A stretch of DNA of 64,000 bases from Acetilactobacillus jinshanensis_A (GCA_043289735.1 CP171343.1:248001-312000), one strand, 5' to 3'; positions 32,037 through 41,780 are shown, numbered from the stretch's first letter. Made by a program: numbers and translations. Notes: generated by a model from the sequence alone, not told the origin.

Positions 32037-33194
32037 ATGGACAATTCAGGAATTTATGTAGGCCTTGATATTGGCTCAACTTCAATTAAAGTCATTGTTG
32101 CTGAAAAAGTAAAGGGCCAAATTAATGTTTTAGGCGTTGGAAACGTAGCTTCAATGGGTGTTCAGCGTGGAATTATTGTAAATATTGATAAGGCCTCCAA
32201 AGCTATTAAACGTGCTATTTCCCAAGCTGAAGAAAAGGCAAGTGTCCAGATTCATCGAGTTATTGTAGGCATTCCTTCTGATTTATTAAAGATTCGTCCT
32301 TGTAACGGAATGATTGAAATTTCTGATCAATCAAGGGAAATTAATGATCAAGATGTTCGTAACGTTACATCTTCTGCAATGATTAAGAATCTTCCGCCAG
32401 AACGAGAAATAATTGATGCTATTCCTGATGAATTTATTGTTGATGGCTTTGATGGGATTCAAGATCCACGAGGTATGGTCGGTGTTAAATTAGAAATGCA
32501 GGGCCATATCGTTACCGGGCCTAAAACGATTATTCATAATACTCGAAAAGCCGTTAATCAAGCTGGTTTAAAAATTCGGGCCTTTGAAGTTAATCCTTTA
32601 GCTCAAGGTCAAATTTTACTTGATGACGGCGAGCAAGAGTTTGGAACCATCTTAATTGATATTGGTGGTGGCCAAACTACGGCTGCAGTAATTCATAATC
32701 ATCAATTAAAATATATTACGGTTGATCATGAAGGTGGACAATACATAACTAAGGATATTTCAGAAGTTTTAAACACTTCATTAAGAAATGCTGAAAAACT
32801 AAAGCGAGATTATGGTTATGCTGATTCATTAGATATTTCTAAAAATAATCAATTTCCGGTAAAAGTTGTGGGTCAAAGTAAACCAGTTAATGTTTCAGAA
32901 AAATTATTGTCAGAAATAATTCAAGCTCGTTTAGAACAAATTTTTGGTCGAATTAAAAAGGGCTTAGATCGAGTTTCAGCTTTAAATTTACCTGGTGGTA
33001 TCATTTTAACCGGTGGTGTTGCTGCTTTACCTGGAATTTCTGGATTAGCTGCTGATTATTTTGATTCTAACGTTAAGATTTACGTTCCTAATCAAATGGG
33101 ATTAAGACATCCATCTTTTGCATTGCCATTATCATTAGTTGCTTATCAAGCTCAGTTAAGTCAAATTGAGAAATTGGTTCGTTCAGCTACGTAG
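32037..33194 (+). CDS. ftsA: Cell division protein FtsA, stopped before its membrane-targeting helix
   Basis: Actin-like protein that tethers FtsZ to the membrane. The 385-residue frame has the phosphate loops (GLDIGSTSIKVIVAE, IDIGGGQTTAAV), the SHS2 insert and GGIILTGGVAALPG. It ends at TAG 33192-33194. The same frame then has one more stop (TAA 33204) and next reads KKRHHHRINSKGIKRFFSDF and FD up to TAA 33273-33275. This is the basic linker and amphipathic helix that anchors FtsA. As written the protein has no anchor. Upstream ggaggttcc serves the ATG. ftsZ begins 27 bases after the restored end. Confidence 0.92.
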   Translation: MDNSGIYVGLDIGSTSIKVIVAEKVKGQINVLGVGNVASMGVQRGIIVNIDKASKAIKRAISQAEEKASVQIHRVIVGIPSDLLKIRPCNGMIEISDQSREINDQDVRNVTSSAMIKNLPPEREIIDAIPDEFIVDGFDGIQDPRGMVGVKLEMQGHIVTGPKTIIHNTRKAVNQAGLKIRAFEVNPLAQGQILLDDGEQEFGTILIDIGGGQTTAAVIHNHQLKYITVDHEGGQYITKDISEVLNTSLRNAEKLKRDYGYADSLDISKNNQFPVKVVGQSKPVNVSEKLLSEIIQARLEQIFGRIKKGLDRVSALNLPGGIILTGGVAALPGISGLAADYFDSNVKIYVPNQMGLRHPSFALPLSLVAYQAQLSQIEKLVRSAT

Positions 33195-33302
33195 TTAAAA
33201 TCATAAAAGAAAAAGCGTCATCATCGGATTAATAGTAAAGGTATTAAAAGATTCTTTAGTGATTTCTTTGATTAAAGTAAATTTAAACGGGGGATTAGAA
33301 GT

Positions 33303-34562
33303 ATGAAATTTTCTTTAGATTCAAATCGTAGCCAAAATGCAAAAATTAAAGTCATCGGTGTTGGCGGTGGCGGTGGTAATGCCGTTAACCGAATGATTGC
33401 TGATAAAGTCAGCGGTGTTGAATTTATCGTTGCTAATACCGATGTTCAAGCTTTAGAAGCTTCTCAAGCTGATACTAAAATTCAGTTAGGGCCTAAATTA
33501 ACTCGAGGCTTAGGTGCTGGATCTGATCCTGCAGTTGGTAGTAAAGCTGCTGAAGAGAGTGAAGAAGCCATTGGTGAAGCACTTCAAGGTGCTGATATGG
33601 TCTTTGTTACTGCTGGAATGGGCGGTGGTACTGGTAACGGTGCTGCTCCGATTATTGCTAAAATTGCTAAAGATCAAGGCGCATTAACGGTTGGTGTAGT
33701 TACTCGTCCGTTTAGTTTTGAAGGGCCTCGACGTGCTAAATACGCTGCTGAAGGAGTAGCTGCTTTAAAGCAAAATGTTGATACTTTAATTGTGATTGCT
33801 AATAATCGTTTATTAGAAATGGTTGATAAAAAGACACCTATGATGGAAGCGTTTAAAGAAGCCGATAATGTCTTACGTCAAGGTGTTCAAGGGATTTCTG
33901 ATTTAATTACTAATCCTGGATACGTTAATTTAGACTTTGCTGATGTAACTACGGTTATGCAAAATCAAGGTTCTGCATTAATGGGAATTGGTACCGCAAC
34001 TGGTGAAAATCGGATTGCTGAAGCTACCAAAAAAGCTATTTCATCACCGTTATTAGAAGTTTCAATTAATGGTGCTAAGCAAGTTCTATTGAACATTACC
34101 GGTGGTCCTGATTTATCATTATTTGAAGCTCAAGATGCTTCTAATATTGTTGCTCAAGCTACTACTAACGATGTCAATATTATTTTTGGAACTTCAATTG
34201 ATAAAAATTTAGGTGATGGTGTTCGAGTTACGGTTATTGCTACTGGAATTGAAAAGAACGATGCTTCAGATCATTCTAATGCGAAGGGTTCCATGAACCA
34301 TATGGCTAAGGCTCCTAAGCATGAAGATGCTTTAGGCCATCAAGACCATGTGGCTAAGCCTCGCCATAATCGACAAAATTCATCACTTTTGAAGAATTGG
34401 AACCTAAATGAATCTAATCATCGTCGAAGCCATCGTTCATCTCCAGCTAAAAATAAATTTAATCCATTTAATTTCAATCAAGTTCGTCATTCTGATAAAT
34501 CAAAGCATCATTCCTCTAGTGATAATTTACCGCCATTCTTTAAGTTCCGTCGTAAACATTAA
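33303..34562 (+). CDS. ftsZ: Cell division protein FtsZ
   Basis: Tubulin-like GTPase forming the Z-ring. The 419-residue protein is intact, with IKVIGVGGGGGNAVNRMI at the start, the GTP signature GGGTGNG near residue 107, and the T7 loop NLDFADVTTVM. A long His/Ser/Asn-rich linker from about residue 320 leads to the C-terminal peptide LPPFFKFRRKH, which corresponds to the conserved FtsA/SepF-binding tail. Ribosome site gggggatta. In relatives sepF follows; here it does not. Confidence 0.97.
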   Translation: MKFSLDSNRSQNAKIKVIGVGGGGGNAVNRMIADKVSGVEFIVANTDVQALEASQADTKIQLGPKLTRGLGAGSDPAVGSKAAEESEEAIGEALQGADMVFVTAGMGGGTGNGAAPIIAKIAKDQGALTVGVVTRPFSFEGPRRAKYAAEGVAALKQNVDTLIVIANNRLLEMVDKKTPMMEAFKEADNVLRQGVQGISDLITNPGYVNLDFADVTTVMQNQGSALMGIGTATGENRIAEATKKAISSPLLEVSINGAKQVLLNITGGPDLSLFEAQDASNIVAQATTNDVNIIFGTSIDKNLGDGVRVTVIATGIEKNDASDHSNAKGSMNHMAKAPKHEDALGHQDHVAKPRHNRQNSSLLKNWNLNESNHRRSHRSSPAKNKFNPFNFNQVRHSDKSKHHSSSDNLPPFFKFRRKH

Positions 34563-34604
34563 TTTAAGTTAAAATAATTTAACTTTAATTTTATTATTAT
34601 TATT

Positions 34605-34817
34605 TTGAATCTTTTGGGTGATGTTGTTAATGTTTATATGATTTTAATTGTGATATTTGCATTAATGAGTTGGTTACCAGGGGCTTATGATTCTAAATTA
34701 GGGCAAATTCTTGGTAAGATTGTAATTCCTTTTCAACGTTGCTTTGATTTTGCATCGGTTGGAATGATTAGTTTTGCACCCGTATTGGCTTTAATTGTTC
34801 TTTATATTTTAGAATGA
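34605..34817 (+). CDS. ylmG: YggT family membrane protein (YlmG)
   Basis: A 70-residue protein with two hydrophobic helices and the family motif ALMSWLPGAYDSKLGQILGKIVIPFQR. It is linked with division and membrane organisation in several bacteria, with no known reaction. The start is TTG 34605. It is slightly short at the N-terminus compared with relatives of 85-95. The sepF gene normally found between ftsZ and ylmG is missing. The stop is followed by ylmH 44 bases on. Confidence 0.8.
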   Translation: MNLLGDVVNVYMILIVIFALMSWLPGAYDSKLGQILGKIVIPFQRCFDFASVGMISFAPVLALIVLYILE

Positions 34818-34861
34818 GCTTTAATGAGCTGGATTCCAATTATTATTATAAGGATGTTGTC

Positions 34862-35643
34862 ATGAATAAAAATGTTTTACAGCATTTTAGAAAAGATGAA
34901 GCGCCGTATTTAGATTATTGTAATGGGTTATGCAATCGAGCTCGAAATCAATATCGACCTATTTTAACTCATTTTTTAAATCCCCGTCAAGCTTATATAT
35001 TACAGGTTATTACTAATAGTTATTCAGGAATTAATGTAAGTACTTTGGCGGATATTTACATGCAGAAATGAAGCGGGGATTATTATATCCTTCCTATTTT
35101 CATCCGTCGGCCAAAGATTTTAAGATTACATTATTTCGGATTAATTATCCAAGTAAATTTGTTAGATTGCGCCATAGTCAGATTTTAGGTACGTTAATGA
35201 GTAGTGGCATTAAACGAGATGTAATTGGCGATATTATTACAGATGCTCATCAATGGCAATTCTTTGTTGAAAAGACTATGTCAGATTATTTAAAATTTCA
35301 GATTAAACGAATTAATCGGAATCGAGTTAGTTTACAGCCTTTACCCATAAATAAGGCTATTCATCCGGTTAATGATTGGCGTGATAAATATGCGGTTGTT
35401 GCTTCTTTAAGGCTCGATGCCGTTATTTCAGCTGGCTTTAATATTTCTAGGACTCAATCTAAAGAATTAGTAACGCATAATCACGTTAAAATTAATTGGG
35501 AAGTAATTAATCATCCTAACTTAGAAATTCAAATTAATGATATTTTGTCAGTTAGGCAATATGGTCGGCTTAAACTCAAATCAGTTATAGGTAAAAGCCG
35601 CAAAGGAAAACTAAGAATTATACTATCTGTTATTAAAAAATGA
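34862..35643 (+). pseudogene. ylmH: YlmH RNA-binding S4-domain protein, one frameshift
   Basis: A cytoplasmic S4-domain protein of the division cluster, implicated in RNA binding. Start ATG 34862 with aagga. The N-terminal domain (VLQHFRKDEAPYLDYC) ends out of frame at 35071. The rest (LGGYLHAEMKRGLLYPSYF, FRINYPSKFVRLRHSQILG, then the S4 domain RLDAVISAGFNISRTQSKEL and HVKINWEVI) is in the next frame to 35643. Adding one G to the gg at 35047-35048 joins STLGGYLHAE cleanly. Length after repair is about 260, normal. Confidence 0.87.
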
Positions 35644-35658
35644 TTTGGAGGGATAGTG

Positions 35659-36267
35659 ATGGCCTTAAGCCCACAAGATATTCATAATAAAGAATTTTCT
35701 GTTAAAATGCGTGGCTATAATATTGATCAGGTAAATGATTTCTTGGATCAAATTGTAAAAGATTATCAACATACTTTGATTGAAAATAATGCGTTAAAGA
35801 AATCTTTAAAAGATGCTAATAATAACGTTAATTATTATGATAATTTGAAGAATTCTTTAAACCAGTCAATTTTAGTTGCTCAAGAAGCTGCTAATAAAGT
35901 ACGAGCTAAATCAGATAAACAGTCTAAAGCTAGTCATCAAAAAGCCCGAAAATTAGCTGATAAGGTAGTTGATCAAGCGAAAGGAAAAGCTGATCATATT
36001 GTACAGGATTCTATACATAAAGCTGATCAATTAATTGTTGAAACAACTGATTTACGTAAAAGTACAAATGATTTTAGACATAAAGTTCAGACGATGTTAA
36101 AGAGCCAACTAGAATTGCTTAATAGTAAAAAATGGTCAAATACTCTTAATAATAATCATAAGACTGGATTTAAAAAATTATCTAAAGATATTAATCAATT
36201 AAATAATCTGTATATTATCCGAATGGTAAGCACCGCTTATTATAATAAAATTTCTATTTTAAACTAA
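35659..36267 (+). CDS. divIVA: Division-site protein DivIVA
   Basis: Coiled-coil protein that marks curved membrane at septum and poles. The N-terminal lipid-binding and first coiled-coil segment reads LSPQDIHNKEFSVKMRGYNIDQVNDFLD, typical of the family. Long heptad-rich helices follow from residue 30 to about 165, and the tail is less conserved. Start ATG 35659 is preferred over GTG 35656 because ggaggg is 7-12 bases upstream. 202 residues, intact. Confidence 0.93.
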   Translation: MALSPQDIHNKEFSVKMRGYNIDQVNDFLDQIVKDYQHTLIENNALKKSLKDANNNVNYYDNLKNSLNQSILVAQEAANKVRAKSDKQSKASHQKARKLADKVVDQAKGKADHIVQDSIHKADQLIVETTDLRKSTNDFRHKVQTMLKSQLELLNSKKWSNTLNNNHKTGFKKLSKDINQLNNLYIIRMVSTAYYNKISILN

Positions 36268-36274
36268 TTTAAAT

Positions 36275-36485
36275 ATTAGCTGGTCGAGAATAGCGCGTGA
36301 ATTATGATATCTTCAGCAAGCTGATGTTGATGTGAGATCAGTGATTCCTCATAATTTACAGATCGTCTTGAAGGGAATAAAAGCCCGGATAATTCCAGCA
36401 ATCAACGAGGGGATTCTTATTGGATCCTAAAGTTGGGTGGTACAACGGAAAAGACTTCGTCCCAAAAGACGAAGCCTTTTTTGTT
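36275..36485 (+). promoter_or_regulatory. T-box riboswitch for ileS with terminator
   Basis: The 270-base gap before ileS holds a tRNA-sensing leader. The T-box core agttgggtggtacaacgg is at 36431-36448, with the TGG-T bulge that pairs with the tRNA NCCA end. It is followed by the terminator cttcgtc / gacgaag (36455-36474) and a T run. A candidate specifier codon ATC (Ile) lies in the tatgatatcttc segment near 36306-36317 on the Stem I side. Low charging of tRNA-Ile should allow readthrough into ileS. Confidence 0.88.
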
Positions 36486-36537
36486 TGTTTAATTAAATAA
36501 ATAATATTAAGGATATTAAATATAAGGAGATTTTATA

Positions 36538-39348
36538 GTGCGTGTTAAAGATACGTTAAATTTAGGTAAAACTAAATTTAAGATGCGTGGCCATTTACCC
36601 GTTAAAGAAGGTCAGCGTGAACAAGTTTGGCTGAAGAATCATGTTTATGAACAGCGTCAAAAATTAAATCAGGGTAAACCGAGCTTTATATTACATGATG
36701 GCCCTCCATATGCTAATGGTGATATTCATATGGGACATGCTATGAATAAAGTCTCGAAGGATATTATTACTCGTTATAAATCAATGAACGGTTATCGAGC
36801 TCCGTTCGTTCCCGGATGGGATACCCACGGTTTACCAATTGAAGAAAAATTAACTAAAGCGGGCTATAATCGAAAGAAAATGTCGACTAACGCTTTCCGT
36901 AAACTATGTCATGATTATGCGTTAAAAGAAGTTAAACGCCAAAAGAAAGAATTTATGCGTTTAGGCATTTTAGCTGATTGGAAGCATCCTTATTTAACGT
37001 TACAGCCTAAATTTGAAGCTGCTGAAATTCGGGTCTTCGGTAAAATGGCCGAAAAAGGCTTAATTTATCGTGGTCGAAAACCAGTTGTCTGGTCATGGTC
37101 TTCTGAATCGGCATTAGCTGAAGCTGAAGTTGAATATCATAAGGTAACTTCACCAACGGCCTTTTATGCTGAAAAGATGATTAATAGCCACGGCTTGTTA
37201 GATGATAAGAATACTTATGCAGTAGTCTGGACCACTACACCATGGACCGTTCCCGCATCCGAAGGAATTACCGTTAACCCCCAGTTTGATTATTCAGTAA
37301 TTAAAGTTGACGGTGATTCCCGTAAATTCATCGTGGGGACTTCCCGTTTACCTCGGGTTGCTGAACTGATCGGCTGGAAAGGCGTTAAGACCTTAAAGCA
37401 CGTAAAAGGTAGCCAGTTGAATAAGGCGGTTGCTCAGCACCCGTACATTAAAGACCGTAAGTTGCTCTTTATGAACGCTAATTACGTTACCAGTGATTCT
37501 GGTACCGAATTAGTTCATACTGCCGGTGGCTTCGGCCTAGATGATTATAACGTTAGTCGTCGTTACGGATTACCGATTTACGTTAACGTTAATGCTCAAG
37601 GATACATGGATAAGTCCGCTGGTAAAGACTTTGCGGGTGTATTTTATGATGACGCTAATAAGATTTCTTTGGATAAATTAAAGAAAGTTAATTCCTTATT
37701 AAAGTTCATGCCTTATAAACATGATTATCCATTCGACTGGCGAACTAAGAAGCCGGTAATTTATCGTGCAACTCCACAATGGTTTGCTTCAGTTGATAAG
37801 ATCAAGAAAGATATCTTAAAGAACGTTAATAGCGTTAAATACTTCCAAAGTTGGGGTAAAAAGCGTCTTTACAACATGATTAAAGCCCGAAAAGATTGGG
37901 TGATTTCTCGTCAGCGAGTTTGGGGTGTTCCGTTACCAATTTTCTATGCTGAAGATGGTACACCGATTATCACTCCCGAAACGATTAATCATGTTGCTGA
38001 TTTAGTTGGCAAGTATGGATCTGATATTTGGTTTGAAAAATCAGCTAAAGAATTATTACCGAAAGGTTATACTAATCAACATTCTCCTCATGGTAAATTC
38101 CGTAAGGAAACTAACATTTTAGATGTTTGGTTCGATTCCGGTTCTTCTCATCAAGGAGTCCTAGCTGAACGTAAAGATTTAACTTATCCAGCTGATATGT
38201 ATTTAGAAGGTTCTGATCAGTACCGTGGCTGGTTTAATTCTAGTATTATTACTAGTACTGCTTATGCTAATATTGCTCCTTATAAGCAATTAGTATCGCA
38301 AGGCTTTGTCTTAGATAAGCACGGTCATAAGATGAGTAAATCTGTTGGTAATACGATTGCCCCTAGTCAAGTTATTAAAAAATTAGGTGCTGAAATCGTT
38401 CGTCTGTGGATTGCTTCGGTTGATACCTCGGCTGATGTACGTGCTTCCATGGGCGGCTTTACAAAGATTGCCGGCCGTTATAAGAAGATTCGAAACACGC
38501 TTCGTTATATGTTAGCGAACACCACCGACTTTGATCCAAAGACAAATGCCGTTTCGTTTGATAAATTAAGTTCATTAGATAAATACATGCTAATGGATTA
38601 TAACGATTACGTTCGTGATCTTAAAGCTGACTACGATAAATACGATTCTTTAGACGTTTATAAGCGAACGATCAGCTTTATTGAAAATGATTTATCCGCG
38701 TTCTACATGAACGTTGCTAAAGATATTTTATACATTGATCCGAAAGACAGCACTTCTCGTCGTGCAATGCAGACGGTTATTTACAAGATACTGGTTGGCT
38801 TAACTAAGTTATTAACACCGATCTTGCCCCATACTACAGAAGAGGTATGGCATTTCTTAAAGGAACCGGAACAGTTTGCTGCATTGTCTGAAATGCCAAA
38901 GGTCCAGGACTTTAGCCAATACAAACAGTTTTATGCTAATTGGCAAAAGTTTATGAATGGCCTTCGTGAAGATGTATTAAAGTCATTAGAAAAAGTTCGT
39001 GAAAGTAAGAAATTAGGCAAACCGTCAGAAGCTAAGTTGGATCTTTACTTAGACGATAATACGCGTAAATTGTTAGATTCATTACATGTTAATGTACGTC
39101 AAGTTCTAATGGTTTCTCAATTATCTGTTCATTCAATCTCAGAAGCACCTAGTGATGCTGATAAATACGGTAAATCGATTGCCGTCAAGGTTTCAAAGGC
39201 TCAAGGTAAGACTTGTCAGCGTTGCCGAATGATTAAGCAGGATGTTGGTGCAGATAGTGCTTATCCAACGTTCTGTGCTCGTTGTGCTAAGATCGTTCGA
39301 AAGCATTTTCCTGAGACCGTTAAGACTGGATTTAGCGACGTTAAATAA
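36538..39348 (+). CDS. ileS: Isoleucyl-tRNA synthetase
   Basis: Charges tRNA-Ile in the cytoplasm. The 936-residue protein is full length and starts with GTG behind ataaggag. It has the HIGH-type motif ANGDIHMGHAMNK near residue 60, the CP1 editing domain (VWTTTPWTVPA), KMSKS in GHKMSKSVGN near residue 600, the anticodon-binding domain, and a C-terminal zinc knuckle CQRC ... CARC. This is the longest gene in the window and carries no lesion. Confidence 0.98.
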   Translation: MRVKDTLNLGKTKFKMRGHLPVKEGQREQVWLKNHVYEQRQKLNQGKPSFILHDGPPYANGDIHMGHAMNKVSKDIITRYKSMNGYRAPFVPGWDTHGLPIEEKLTKAGYNRKKMSTNAFRKLCHDYALKEVKRQKKEFMRLGILADWKHPYLTLQPKFEAAEIRVFGKMAEKGLIYRGRKPVVWSWSSESALAEAEVEYHKVTSPTAFYAEKMINSHGLLDDKNTYAVVWTTTPWTVPASEGITVNPQFDYSVIKVDGDSRKFIVGTSRLPRVAELIGWKGVKTLKHVKGSQLNKAVAQHPYIKDRKLLFMNANYVTSDSGTELVHTAGGFGLDDYNVSRRYGLPIYVNVNAQGYMDKSAGKDFAGVFYDDANKISLDKLKKVNSLLKFMPYKHDYPFDWRTKKPVIYRATPQWFASVDKIKKDILKNVNSVKYFQSWGKKRLYNMIKARKDWVISRQRVWGVPLPIFYAEDGTPIITPETINHVADLVGKYGSDIWFEKSAKELLPKGYTNQHSPHGKFRKETNILDVWFDSGSSHQGVLAERKDLTYPADMYLEGSDQYRGWFNSSIITSTAYANIAPYKQLVSQGFVLDKHGHKMSKSVGNTIAPSQVIKKLGAEIVRLWIASVDTSADVRASMGGFTKIAGRYKKIRNTLRYMLANTTDFDPKTNAVSFDKLSSLDKYMLMDYNDYVRDLKADYDKYDSLDVYKRTISFIENDLSAFYMNVAKDILYIDPKDSTSRRAMQTVIYKILVGLTKLLTPILPHTTEEVWHFLKEPEQFAALSEMPKVQDFSQYKQFYANWQKFMNGLREDVLKSLEKVRESKKLGKPSEAKLDLYLDDNTRKLLDSLHVNVRQVLMVSQLSVHSISEAPSDADKYGKSIAVKVSKAQGKTCQRCRMIKQDVGADSAYPTFCARCAKIVRKHFPETVKTGFSDVK

Positions 39349-39370
39349 TTAATTAAATTCTAGTTTTTAA

Positions 39371-39397
39371 AGCTGGGTTTCGTCCCGGCTTTTTTTA
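39371..39397 (+). terminator. Terminator after ileS
   Basis: A 7-bp GC-rich stem (agctggg / cccggct, one G-T pair) with a six-base loop is followed by seven T, 22 bases after the ileS stop. Confidence 0.88.
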
Positions 39398-39419
39398 TTC
39401 GTTAGGATAGGAAGATAAA

Positions 39420-39620
39420 ATGATTGGAAAAGTTGTTCGTTACAATAATGCCCGTGGATTTGGTTTTATTAAGGATCAAACGTGGAAAAAAATTTTTGTG
39501 AATTATACCGCAATTGAAAATACGGCTCATCGCTCTTTGAAAGTTGGTCAAAAGGTTAAATTTGCTGTTGCACAGGGATTAAGGGGTCCTCAAGCCGTTA
39601 AAGTGAATCCAATAAAATAG
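39420..39620 (+). CDS. Divergent cold-shock-domain protein
   Basis: A 66-residue single OB-fold nucleic acid chaperone. RNP1 is recognisable as ARGFGFI, but RNP2 reads KIFVNYTAI in place of VFVHFSAI. The usual KWFN Trp is replaced (VVRYNN). The C-terminal RGPQA block is normal. The changes remove the His and swap aromatic RNA-stacking residues, so nucleic acid binding may be altered. Ribosome site aggatagga. Distinct from the main CspA type of the genus. Confidence 0.8.
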   Translation: MIGKVVRYNNARGFGFIKDQTWKKIFVNYTAIENTAHRSLKVGQKVKFAVAQGLRGPQAVKVNPIK

Positions 39621-39704
39621 AATGAATTGCATTAAATTTTAATTATTATTAAAATATAATCATACTAGTAATTTTTAATAAATAAAGGTTAAAGGATAAT
39701 ATCT

Positions 39705-39876
39705 GTGAAAAACGATAATTCTTTTATGACCCGGCAGCAATATCGACAAATTAAAAATCAGCACACTTAAAGAATTTAAAATTAAACGGCTTTCGAAACG
39801 TTTGAATAAAATCATTGCGATTGTAATTGCTTTAATCATTATCGTGTATCTGATTTTGATTTTTGTTAATTTTTAG
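39705..39876 (+). pseudogene. Small single-helix membrane protein, one frameshift
   Basis: Behind aaagga, GTG 39705 opens KNDNSFMTRQQYRQIKNQHT and then stops at 39770. The next frame continues LKEFKIKRLSKRLNKIIAIV and a transmembrane helix ending LIFVNF at TAG 39874-39876. Together they form an approximately 57-residue protein with a basic cytoplasmic start and one C-terminal helix. Small membrane proteins of this look stand before mtnN in lactobacilli. Function is unknown. Confidence 0.55.
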
Positions 39877-39894
39877 AGATAGGTGAATTTAATT

Positions 39895-40590
39895 TTGAAA
39901 CGAATTGGAATCATTTGTGCAATGTCAGAAGAATTAAAGACTTTGCATCAGGCTTTAAAACATGAACAGGCGGTTAATATTAAAGGAATTCAATTTTACG
40001 TTGGTAAAATTGATTCCCAACCGGTAGTCTTGGTTCAATCGGGAATTGGTAAAGTTCAAGCCGGAATTACTGCCGCAATCATGATTGTTCACTTTAATTT
40101 AAAAGTGGTCATTAATTCTGGATCGGCCGGCGGAATTGGTTCTGGCTTATCCGTTGGTGATTTAGTTGTTTCAACGGGGACGGCTTATCATGATGTTGAT
40201 GTAACCGCGTCTGGCTATAAATATGGACAGTTACCTAACCAGCCGTTGATCTTTAAAGCTAGTCCGAAATGGGCTAATCTAATCGTTAAAGCGTCAAAAT
40301 CAGTAGGCTTAACCGCTAAAAAAGGCTTAATCGTTTCTGGTGACCAGTTTGTTGCTAGTCAATCTCAGATTAATCTAATCTTAAAGAATTTTCCCGATGC
40401 TTTAGCATGTGAAATGGAAGGCGCCGCAATTGGACAGGTCGCTCATCAGTTTAAGATGCCTTATGTGGTAATTAGAGCGATGTCCGATGTCGGTAACGGT
40501 AATGCTGAAATGAGTTTTGATAAATTTATTGTTAAAGCTGGTAAACAATCAGCTCAGATGTTATTAAATTTATGCAAAGCGTTAGATTAA
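39895..40590 (+). CDS. mtnN: 5'-methylthioadenosine/S-adenosylhomocysteine nucleosidase
   Basis: Splits adenine from methylthioadenosine and S-adenosylhomocysteine, feeding methionine salvage and removing a methylase inhibitor. The start TTG 39895 gives the family N-terminus KRIGIICAMSEELKTL; aggtga is eight bases upstream, while the earlier in-frame GTG overlaps it. Motifs: VVLVQSGIGKVQAGI, NSGSAGGI, the catalytic Glu in CEMEGAAIGQVA, and Asp in IRAMSDVGNG. 231 residues, intact. The desulfurase ribosome site overlaps its end. Confidence 0.93.
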   Translation: MKRIGIICAMSEELKTLHQALKHEQAVNIKGIQFYVGKIDSQPVVLVQSGIGKVQAGITAAIMIVHFNLKVVINSGSAGGIGSGLSVGDLVVSTGTAYHDVDVTASGYKYGQLPNQPLIFKASPKWANLIVKASKSVGLTAKKGLIVSGDQFVASQSQINLILKNFPDALACEMEGAAIGQVAHQFKMPYVVIRAMSDVGNGNAEMSFDKFIVKAGKQSAQMLLNLCKALD

Positions 40591-40604
40591 CTAAGGAAGC
40601 TTAT

Positions 40605-41780
40605 ATGTTGAAGAAAAAAATTTATTTAGATAATGCCGCTACGACGCCGATTTCAAAGCCAGTTTTAGCGGATTTAATGGATAAATTTAAAAACGATTAC
40701 GGAAATGCTTCAACGATGTATGGTTTAGGTCGTAAATCGCACGCGATTTTAGAGCATAGCCGTCATATTATTGCTCAAAGTATTAACGCTAAAGATCATG
40801 AAATTATTTTTACCAGTGGCGGTACCGAAAGTGATAATACCGCAATTATGCAAACTGCTGAAGCTCGTAAAAATCTAGGTAACCATATTATTACGACTTC
40901 GATTGAACACGAAGCGGTTTTACGACCGCTTCAATATTTGCAGAAGAAGGGTTTTCGGGTCACTTATTTACCAGTTGATGAAAACGGTAATATTTCATTA
41001 CAGGATTTTAAGAACGCTTTAGATGATCAAACTATTTTAGTTACCATTATGACGGGTAATAATGAAGTGGGTAGCCGAATGCCGATTCATCAGATTGGTG
41101 AAATTTTAAAGAATCATCAAGCCTGGTTCCATACGGACGCGGTTCAAGCTTATGGACTTTTAAATATTGATGTTAAACGTGATCATATTGATATGCTATC
41201 GACTTCGGCTCATAAATTGAACGGTCCTAAAATGATCGGTTTCTTATATAAACGAAACGGAATTAATTTCCCTAGCTTTATTAAAGGTGGTGATCAAGAA
41301 AGTAAGCGCCGTGCCGGGACTGAAAACGTTCCCCAGATTTCTGGATTTGCAACGGCCGTTAAAAATTTACCGCCGTCGACTAAAGATCGACTTCAAAAAC
41401 GTTATTACGGCTTTAAGCAGCAGATTGTTAAAGGTTTAAAGAATGAGCACGTTGCTTTTGAAGTTAACGGTTCGATGTCTAAACATAATTTGCAGCACGT
41501 CTTTAATCTATGGATCAAAGGCGTCTCAACTTATGTGATGCAAACTGATTTAGATTTAGCCGGAATTGAAATTTCAGGCGGTTCGGCTTGTACGGCGGGT
41601 AGTTTAAAGCCGTCTCACGTTTTAACGGCGATGTTTGGTAAAAATAGTCCGCGCTTGCACGAATCGATTCGGGTTAGTTTCGGTCGTTTTACGACTAAAT
41701 CCGATATCGACGCTTTGATTAAAAATATCGTTAAAGTGGTTCGCCATACTAAACGGACTAAACGAGATGAGATCAAATGA
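40605..41780 (+). CDS. Cysteine desulfurase (NifS/IscS class V aminotransferase)
   Basis: PLP enzyme taking sulfur from cysteine. Given mnmA two genes on, its product probably feeds tRNA 2-thiolation. Motifs: IYLDNAATTP at the start, FTSGGTESDNTAI, HTDAVQAYG, the PLP Lys204 in TSAHKLNGPKMIG, and the active Cys329 in SGGSACTAGS. Start ATG 40605 has aaggaag. 391 residues, intact. The stop overlaps the DUF1831 start by four bases (ATGA). Confidence 0.93.
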   Translation: MLKKKIYLDNAATTPISKPVLADLMDKFKNDYGNASTMYGLGRKSHAILEHSRHIIAQSINAKDHEIIFTSGGTESDNTAIMQTAEARKNLGNHIITTSIEHEAVLRPLQYLQKKGFRVTYLPVDENGNISLQDFKNALDDQTILVTIMTGNNEVGSRMPIHQIGEILKNHQAWFHTDAVQAYGLLNIDVKRDHIDMLSTSAHKLNGPKMIGFLYKRNGINFPSFIKGGDQESKRRAGTENVPQISGFATAVKNLPPSTKDRLQKRYYGFKQQIVKGLKNEHVAFEVNGSMSKHNLQHVFNLWIKGVSTYVMQTDLDLAGIEISGGSACTAGSLKPSHVLTAMFGKNSPRLHESIRVSFGRFTTKSDIDALIKNIVKVVRHTKRTKRDEIK

